Shown piece by piece: positions 57,799-64,000 of a stretch of DNA of 64,000 bases. Positions within the stretch are counted from its first letter, which is position 1. Each line of letters begins with the position of its first letter. This DNA comes from Panaeolus papilionaceus (lineage: Eukaryota; Basidiomycota; Agaricomycetes; Agaricales): the NCBI GenBank assembly GCA_015501605.1, contig JADNRZ010000045.1:62001-126000 (forward strand), given 5' to 3'. The notes under the pieces were generated by a model. The model was not told where the DNA came from and made no database searches. It was given only the letters and a program-made list of their open reading frames with translations. Made by a program: the position numbers and the translations under genes.

Positions 57799-58710
57799 AG
57801 GTAGCGGACACTCATCTCCCACCAAGTGCCGTCACGTGTGACGCTGGTCCAGAAAAGGTAATTTTGGCTCGGATTTGACGGAGTTAAAGAATTTATCAGT
57901 AATTATCATCGTCTCGCAACAGATATATGTAGTTTACAAAGAAGGTAGCTAAGATATCGGGGGAAAAAGTTGAACAAGTTATAGTAGACATTAAATTAAA
58001 GCAGTGTACAACGAATTATAATGATCAAGTAACTATTGCACGAAAAATATGAAAAACAATGGTGAGATAGTTCACATGAATGTCGAGACAAAGCTGTGTG
58101 GCTTCTCCTGTAACCTGAATTTTGATGTCATCTTCGTAAATTCAGGTTTATTAGACATATCAACAAGTGGAGCACGACCCAAGGATGGGTAGGTATGTTT
58201 ATATAGCATTTATGAGTTCAAAATAATTGACTTCTGTTGTTTTTAGCACTCACGACGCTGCTGGAACCCTGATTTTCATCATTCTCGCATGCTTCATGGG
58301 ACGTTTTCTGTCGCTTTTTTGCTGGAGGTCCATGTAATCCTCCAAGTTTGGCAAGTATAGCTTGATTTGCCTCCTTTGCGCATCCCATTTGTCGTTTCCG
58401 AGTGTAAATAACTAGTTCTAGTAGAGAATTTGTGATTTATAGGGTCATATTGACAACACCCTGAACAGGAAGGCATATTTCTCTGTTGTTTTTGTTCTGA
58501 TTTCCACCATATTGAGAAATATCGTGTAAAATAACTTTCCCTACAACCTGTTCAACTTTTATTTAGAAAAATGGATGTGCATATTATACAAAACACGCTT
58601 TTTGCAGTTAATGAGCTCAAAAAACGCGACCTTTTGGTGCTTTTTTCCATTTTTGGATACCGTGGCTGTGCATCACGCCACTTGGTGGGAGATGAGTGTC
58701 CGCTACCTTA
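57799..58710. mobile_element. TA-flanked element with about 30-bp TIRs
   Basis: AGGTAGCGGACACTCATCTC at the left is inverted at the right end, with TA on both sides (57797-57798 and 58711-58712). It sits between the transposase and protease genes. On its minus strand there are two coding-like exons: about 58380-58258 (KEANQAILAKLGGLHGPPAK) and about 58190-58073 (PSLGRAPLVDMSNKPEFTKM), ending in a stop. They may belong to the element or be 5' exons of the transposase gene captured between the repeats. Confidence 0.6.
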
Positions 58711-58739
58711 GATAGGTATGTTTAAGCTTAACCTCAAGA

Positions 58740-60053
58740 TTAATACATAAATGATTTGCTCACATCATGTTGCAGCAACTTGATAATTGACGCAAGCGCA
58801 GACAGCCATCCCTCTACTTGACATGCACGAGAATCGAGTAGTGGCCTAGCTGGCAGGAGGTGATGTCCAAGGCTATTTGCTGCCAGAATTCCGCAAGAGT
58901 ATGAGTCGACTTGACGTGTTGAGGGTAGCTCGCAGATTTTGATCATTGATTGCATTGGTATGTGTCGTCCCAACCACCACTCTAATCCTTTTACTAACTC
59001 TGTCGGTGTAGCCCCTCCTAGAGAATCTCCAACATATGCTGTTACTCCTTCGTCGCCTTGTATATTGAGTACCACAGAAATCCAATGATTACAGGGAGCA
59101 CTCTGACTTGGAAGAATCGTGGAGTCTGTACCCTTTGCATGCACACCCGCAATCATGTAAGCCTGTGATGCCTCCTTCATTCCCTTGCCCACCTGATGCA
59201 TTGCCTTGTACTTGGATAGTGTGTTGTAGTCTTCGTCTCGTGTTGCTGATTCCATGAGAAGATGTAGATGAAACAAGAAGGTTTGGTTTATCTTTCTTGC
59301 ATTGGTGATACCGTGTTGACCCAACTCACTCTCTAGCACCTCTACCATCATATCGACTTCATCAGTCCCCAACCAGTTTCTAGAGCAAAACCAAGCCAAA
59401 GAAATAGACTCCCATCCAGTGCTACCACGCATAAAGTGGTGTGACCATGGAACACTTGTGAGTAAACTCATAACATTTGCCGTGTCCATTGACTGATGCT
59501 CCTGAATGTAGTTGATCGCAGACGTCCAAGTTATCTGACATATGTGAACCTGATGAACACTATGCCAGTAGTCAAGGGTCCACAGTGGCAGTCGTATGCT
59601 TGTCATGCTTGTCGTGGCAGGGTTTGGAGGGTAAACGAGCGACACAGATCCATTTTCCATCGCTGCACTTGCTTCAGTATGCAGACTGTTGAGATGACTA
59701 ACTGATGGGATTGACAGGGTGCGTAAGATTGCGACGGCTTGTTCAGCGGTTTTGATATAACTTGGTGATGTTGAGAACAGGTCATTGGCTCCGAGGGAAA
59801 GGAAGTTAAGGGTGTTGTTGATGGGCGGTAGTTTAAAATGTATGAGATCTACAACACTGAGTGTTGGATCAGGCAATAGGGCTTGCATGATATGATTTGG
59901 CATTGGCTCAATCTGAAATATATTGATAGACATTATAAGCAGTGATGGTCTGTGAAAGCAGCTGGGAGTTCTGGGATGCAAGGGCGGCGAGCAATGGACA
60001 GTGTCCTGCTGCTGCGCATCAAAAATGAAAATATTATTTTTTTCCGATACCAC
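58740..60053 (-). CDS. Ulp1/C48-type cysteine protease of the hAT element
   Basis: An open frame of 437 codons; the likely start is the internal ATG at 59933 (MSINIFQIEPMPNHIMQALL). The C-terminal catalytic domain shows NHWISVVLN (His), YVGDSLGG (Asp) and RQVDSYSCGILAANSLG (Gln and Cys), the triad of SUMO-type deconjugating proteases. An N-terminal region of about 230 residues has no recognised domain. The last residues read through a GT site (CATGAT-GTGAGC at about 58764), so a further 3' exon may exist. Ulp1-like proteases carried by transposons are known in plants and fungi; their purpose is not settled. It could aid transposition or act on host SUMO conjugates. Confidence 0.82.
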   Translation of the reverse strand: MVSEKNNIFIFDAQQQDTVHCSPPLHPRTPSCFHRPSLLIMSINIFQIEPMPNHIMQALLPDPTLSVVDLIHFKLPPINNTLNFLSLGANDLFSTSPSYIKTAEQAVAILRTLSIPSVSHLNSLHTEASAAMENGSVSLVYPPNPATTSMTSIRLPLWTLDYWHSVHQVHICQITWTSAINYIQEHQSMDTANVMSLLTSVPWSHHFMRGSTGWESISLAWFCSRNWLGTDEVDMMVEVLESELGQHGITNARKINQTFLFHLHLLMESATRDEDYNTLSKYKAMHQVGKGMKEASQAYMIAGVHAKGTDSTILPSQSAPCNHWISVVLNIQGDEGVTAYVGDSLGGATPTELVKGLEWWLGRHIPMQSMIKICELPSTRQVDSYSCGILAANSLGHHLLPARPLLDSRACQVEGWLSALASIIKLLQHDVSKSFMY

Positions 60054-60343
60054 GTGACTGCATTATCTACCCAGGTAAAAAATAGACCTGACCCTCGACT
60101 TATTTACCCGGTAACTTACAGTAATTTACCAGTAAATAATATATTGGTAAATAAATAATGAGTTTTTTCCGCAACCCTAGAGAGCGTGCACATAGAAATT
60201 GTCACGTGCCCACCAGATCCGACACGGTGATGACATCAAATTCGGTTCGGGAGTTGTTCCGAGCTCCCATCAACGCATCAAACATGATAGAATCATCGTT
60301 GTCAGTCATTATCGAGGCCGTATCCTTGATAATTCATGCGTTT

Positions 60344-60646
60344 CGCACGCGAAATGTATGTGCACGCCTTGAAAATCTTATTTTAACCTAGATTTGTAGA
60401 AGAGCACCCTCAGATTCTATACGCACACCCCAAATTTGTATGCACACTCCCAAAATGTAGATGCACACACAACAATTTTAGATATGCACTCCCAAAATGT
60501 CCCGTTTTGAATGCAAACACCTCATATTTCTACACGCGCGCACTCAATACATATACACGCACTCCATAATCTTCACTTACGCATCAAATATGGTGGGCCA
60601 CCTATGTACACGCGCAAAAGAATAAAATTGCAGATGGCTTACCATA
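60344..60646 (-). repeat. Right TIR of the outer element
   Basis: 303 bp, inverted copy of the left TIR; ends GCAGATGGCTTACCATA next to the CTTTTC target copy. Confidence 0.88.
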
Positions 60647-61058
60647 CTTTTCCATATCCTGTTATTTTTAGATGTTGTAGACTGGGAAACGATGTGAGGA
60701 CGGGCGTGATCTGCTCGATCTGTGATTTGGAGAGGGTGTAACCCGGCGCATCGTCCACATCAGACGTGTCGAGAGTGAGTGCGTGTACCAAATCTAGGAG
60801 GTGCGGATTGACACTGAGGGCGTTGACGAGATTGACTGTACGCTGTTGCGCCTGCCCTGAGACTCTCATACCATCGATGTACCGGAAGATGAAAGGTCGA
60901 CATTTGTTTGATAATGATTTACAGACCAATGCACATGAGCGCAAGTCGTCCAATCTTCCTTGATTAGGTTCATGAGGATCTATCCCTTTGGATCCTACTT
61001 CTTCAATAATGGCTTCAATGAGCTCGACGGGGAGGGTTGGAGCGGATTTGTCTGACAT
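60647..61058 (-). pseudogene. F-box/LRR-type gene D, 5' part
   Basis: Starts MSDKSAPTLPVELIEAIIEE, an F-box (LPVELIEAII, then LRSCALVCKSLSNKCRPFIF), and continues to FPSLQHLKITGYGK, where the outer element's TIR begins. The reading frame resumes precisely at 48925 (ESPGGYFIMNN). The remaining half would make a truncated F-box protein ending two codons into the TIR. Confidence 0.87.
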
Positions 61059-61409
61059 TGTTGCTGGTGTTACTTTGACAAGCCGCGACTATACTCGATT
61101 CTGCAATTGTTTGAGCTTACAAATAAGTTTCACTCAGTCGCGATTGTGGGTCAATTGAATTCCCGAATGCACCATAGCATACATCAACCCTAAACCATCA
61201 ACTACATTCTCACCATACCAAAGTCCTCGAATGTCCATTATCTACGCACTGCTGTACCCAGTCTTAATACCCTACACAAAATGTCCAAAATATAAGACAA
61301 ATCGAAAAGTCCATGAAAGCACTCAAGTTAAAGTCCATCACATCAACAGTCCATCTTTACGACGAATTATGCGACCAAACCAGAAGACGCAGTTCAGTCC
61401 TCTCAATCT

Positions 61410-62757
61410 TTAAGAATTCCAAACTTGGTTCAAGTTGCCCGACGCGCATTGCCACGTCTGAACTTGATTGCTGTTCGTAACAACGCCATTGGTAAGGTCG
61501 AGGCATAGACCTGTAAGTTAAACCATCGCCGCGTCAGCCTCAGTATGGAAAATAATCACGGATGATTTGAAATAAAATGGAAGAAGAGATGGCGAGCGAC
61601 AACAAACCTCGGTTCTGCAACACGATCTGATTCTCAGAGTTATACAACCACTTTTGTTGAGGGACGTTATCGTAGCATGTCCAGATTTTCATGCCGACGG
61701 CGTTGGCGGGGTCTAACGAACCCAGTCAGGTTTCTTGTCAATCTTTGTGTGCAGAAGAGTCAGGCGAGATAAACACGTACTGGACCCAGCATCCAAACAG
61801 AAATTAGTACCCGCGACCTTGATCTGCTGACCACCACGTCGGAGAGCCCACATCTGCGCTTGGGTGCCGTTGCAGTCGTAGCTGTTTCATTGAAACGCGT
61901 AATTGTCAGCATCCATAGTCGCTGGGGCTATGATGAGCAAAGAAAGGGAGACGCACATCTGCACTGGGGTGCCATTCGCCATAACACCACCCCTTACGTC
62001 CAAGCATTTGTTCTGAGAACGAGCAGTGGTGACGAAGATGGGGCGAGGGTTGTAGTTGGGGAGGTTTCCGTTGGGGCAGAACCTTACAATAGATATGTTA
62101 GCATTGAAGGATAAGAGTACGAGGACAAAGAAACTCACGTAACCTTATACCCACTAACAGCGGCGCCAGGGCACTGATAGAGCGGTTGTTGAGGTGGAAC
62201 GCCAGCTTGAGAAGGCGGGAATGCAGTGGGAGGTGCGTTGAAGTGGGCATTGGCGGGGCAGTCATTGAATTGGCATGAGACAGGGAGACAGAAGCCCCCA
62301 ACCTGGTGGTAACATATCAGGTGAGTGACGAGAAGAAACCGGAAAGAGAGCGAGAAGATGTACGGGTGCTGCGCTGATGGGTTGAATACTCAACCCTACG
62401 TTTTGCCATGCGGGATCGGTGACGATGTAATAATACTTGTCCTGAAATTGAGTATTCAATAACAGATAGATGGTCGAGGAGACAAGGACAACTCACACGT
62501 CCGTAAAAGCCGGCTCTAACCGTTCCATACCCATCTGCGTTTCCTCTGTTAAAGTCCGTATAAATAAACCCACTCCATTCTTCTGGCAAGTCACGGTGCG
62601 TGTTTCCTCCAGCGGATGCTAGCGTCTCTTGCTTCACACCGCTAATGTAGAGGTCGAGAGAGATACCGCAGTTGTTGACGATCTCATAGTGCGTGTTGGC
62701 AGAGACGAGAGCCGGAAGTAGGGCAGCGACGGAAAGGAACAAGGATTTGAACTGCAT
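61410..62757 (-). CDS. Secreted thaumatin-like + ricin-B lectin domain protein
   Basis: Seven exons in phase (62757-62497, 62441-62364, 62302-62139, 62082-61957, 61881-61781, 61712-61608, 61510-61410) give 311 residues. Signal peptide MQFKSLFLSVAALLPALVSA. Residues about 21-185 form a Cys-containing domain resembling thaumatin-like proteins (HYEIVNNCGISLDLYISGVK, WQNVGLSIQPI, CQFNDCPANAHF). Residues about 200-311 are a ricin-B/CBM13 beta-trefoil with QNKCLDVRGG, AQMWALRRGG, NFCLDAGS, QKWLYNSENQI and GLCLDLTNG, ending NQVW. There is no toxic A-chain-like part. Likely a cell-wall or glycan-binding secreted protein. A copied tail of this gene lies at 44960-45130. Confidence 0.85.
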
Positions 62758-62847
62758 GGTGGAGAGACGAGGAAGACAGGTCGGGAACGGTAGGTGATCT
62801 CGAAGAGGAAACTCGAGTAGGGAACGACACTGTGCGGTTTGAGGGGT

Positions 62848-62855
62848 TTATATAC
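62848..62855 (-). promoter_or_regulatory. TATA box of the thaumatin/ricin-B gene
   Basis: TATATAAA on the minus strand, about 92 bp upstream of the ATG at 62757. Confidence 0.6.
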
Positions 62856-63149
62856 CGTGTGCAGGGTCATGACGTACAGAAATGGACACTCAGGTCAGGA
62901 CCGTCAAACACTCCGAAAATCCTAGCGGATCCAGACGGAGCTGGTGTATGCCTGTGATTTGAATGGAGAAGACTGGGGAGGTCCAGATGATGAGCTGCGA
63001 GTGTTGGTCCGATATTCAGATTGCTATCCTGTAAGGTGAGTGGTGGGCCTGGGGGATTGAATTGTGAACACCAGCTAGCGATAGAGTTGATGATTGTCAG
63101 TGATACGTCGCGTCGAAGGATATGAACAAGTGGAATGAATGTTCCATAC

Positions 63150-63693
63150 CTATCGTCTGTATTCGCTCATCCTCGTCATCCCGCTCTGTGGCTCCTGTTC
63201 GGCAGACATCGAAATGAACACCCTAGACGTAGGTTTTGACGCGTTTATCAATGCCTGTTCATTTTGTGAAAGGTCAGCAGACCTAGCAGGGTAGGCAACG
63301 AGAATGTGAATGAAGCGGGTGATACAGACAAAAGGAAGGAGATGCTTACCCTGTCAAGCCTCAAGATACAAACTCTATCAATGCTCCTCGCCACTAAACC
63401 CGACCAAATGCCCTTTGAACGTCCACCGACTATAACTTATCCCGCCAACCCTTATCGGATTTTCGGCGTTTCAGGTATCCCTTTTGAATATCGGCGGGTA
63501 AGAACATACAGGAAAGAGGAAAAAAAGTGGTGGTAGACATCACAGAACCCTGAGAATGGGGACGGAGCATGGGTGTGCCAAGACCGACATGGTTGAATCG
63601 TTTTGGGTCCTGTGCGGAATGAATGCGCAGTCCCAATTCAATTTGTTTGAGCGAAGGAGTTGACACGCAGGTCGCAGGATGTAGGGAGATGAA
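63150..63693 (-). CDS. 3' part of an unknown multi-exon gene
   Basis: Three segments join in phase by GT-AG introns: about 63690-63510 (ATCVSTPSLKQIELGLRIHS, PMLRPHSQGSVMSTTTFFPL), 63429-63350 (FGGRSKGIWSGLVARSIDRV) and 63254-63150 (ALINASKPTSRVFISM, ending SEYRR-stop). The first segment lacks a usable start and may continue upstream, perhaps beyond the right edge. LKQIELGLRI recalls LRR-like F-box proteins, but that is weak. The family is not recognised. Confidence 0.45.
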
Positions 63694-64000
63694 GCGTCAT
63701 CGTGGTACTTGGGAGGAAACGACCCTGAGTTGCTTGGCTGAGGGAGTTCGAAAAACTACATAGTAGCTGAGTTTAAAAAAATCGTTGCTCCGATTCAATG
63801 GGTCATACCAGGTTCCTGCACCATTCTAGCCTAGCTTGGTGTCCGAATCACTCTATCTCTGCAGCATGCCATCATCTGATAGTCGATTAAACCTCTTCCA
63901 AAGGTCAAAAATCAACCTGAAGCGAGACTTGTTGCTCGTGTACATATTTCGCTCTACCGCTTGATGCATTGATGACTCATAGGTCCATAACGACTTGAAC

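Larger units (their letters stand above)
49282..60179 (-). mobile_element. hAT-type element carrying transposase and Ulp1 protease genes
   Basis: TIR TAGGGTTGCGGGAAAAAA at the left matches TTTTTTCCGCAACCCTA at the right. Both ends are followed by GAGAGCGT (49274-49281 and 60180-60187), a clean 8-bp duplication typical of hAT elements. It contains a BED/hAT transposase gene (54766-57790) and a Ulp1/C48 protease gene (58740-60053), both on the minus strand. It has been enlarged by a DIRS-like retroelement, a fold-back element and a TA-flanked element. It lies inside the outer element. Confidence 0.85.
48932..60646. mobile_element. Outer element: 303-bp TIRs, 6-bp TSD, 11.7 kb with nested insertions
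   Basis: Left TIR 48932-49234 and right TIR 60344-60646 are near-perfect inverted copies starting TATGGTAAGCCATCTGCAAT. They contain repeated TGTGCAT/GTGTGCGT-type motifs. The host F-box gene carries CTTTTC on both sides (48926-48931 and 60647-60652). After subtracting the hAT element inside it, the element is only about 0.8 kb and has no transposase, so it was a non-autonomous long-TIR element. Its superfamily is not clear; a 6-bp duplication is unusual. Confidence 0.88.

Noticed and set aside
60511..60741. ORF beginning MQTPHISTRAHSI, also seen at 49067 on the other strand
   Set aside because: It lies in the 303-bp TIRs of the outer element and is present only because the TIRs are copies of each other.
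1..64000. tRNA genes, rRNA or CRISPR arrays
   Set aside because: No cloverleaf with the T-loop consensus, no rRNA core sequence and no regularly spaced direct repeats were noticed; the organism is a eukaryote.

Overview
The window looks like an accessory, repeat-rich stretch of an agaric (Agaricomycetes, Basidiomycota) genome. Reasons: genes are split by 37-80 nt GT-AG introns; a seven-bladed lectin closely resembles the Psathyrella velutina lectin type; and there are F-box families, DUF6533 membrane proteins, fungal AIG1-like G proteins, DIRS-type retroelements and hAT/Ulp1 elements of the kind common in mushrooms. All assignments come from reading translations and splice sites by eye; no search was run.

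Layout. 0-0.8 kb: the 5' part of a secreted S10 serine carboxypeptidase, leaving the left edge. 0.8-4.2 kb: gene-poor. 4.2-7.3 kb: a stack of DNA transposons, namely an 8-bp-TSD element holding a 216-bp MITE and a 976-bp TA-flanked element, followed by a nearly identical 976-bp copy in opposite orientation. 7.5-11.2 kb: two tandem P-loop G-protein genes. 11.5-16.2 kb: a PVL-like beta-propeller lectin gene between inverted copies of a dispersed repeat. 16.2-20.9 kb: no supported gene. 21-23.8 kb: a nine-exon, 754-residue membrane protein. 25.4-26.7 kb: a DUF6533 membrane protein. 26.8-28.5 kb: a patchwork of broken pieces of the F-box, G-protein and membrane-protein families. 28.7-32.9 kb: an F-box pseudogene opened by two transposons. 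33.6-47 kb: intact F-box genes, F-box remnants, a PIF/Harbinger deletion derivative, a possible tiny secreted peptide gene and an uncharacterised 312-residue protein.

47.8-61.1 kb is the most striking part. One F-box/LRR-type gene is cut by an 11.7-kb insertion with 303-bp terminal inverted repeats and a 6-bp target duplication. Removing the insertion and one target copy rejoins the gene exactly in frame (497 codons). Inside lies a 10.9-kb hAT element (8-bp duplication GAGAGCGT) with a transposase gene (now carrying an in-frame stop) and a Ulp1/C48 protease gene. That element in turn contains a DIRS-like tyrosine-recombinase retroelement, a fold-back element and a further TA-flanked element. 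Beyond it, 61.4-62.8 kb holds a secreted thaumatin-like plus ricin-B-lectin protein, and 63.1-63.7 kb the 3' end of an unknown gene.

There is no metabolic operon logic here. The common theme is fast-evolving, lineage-expanded families (F-box, G-protein, membrane-protein, lectin) shuffled and broken by nested transposition.
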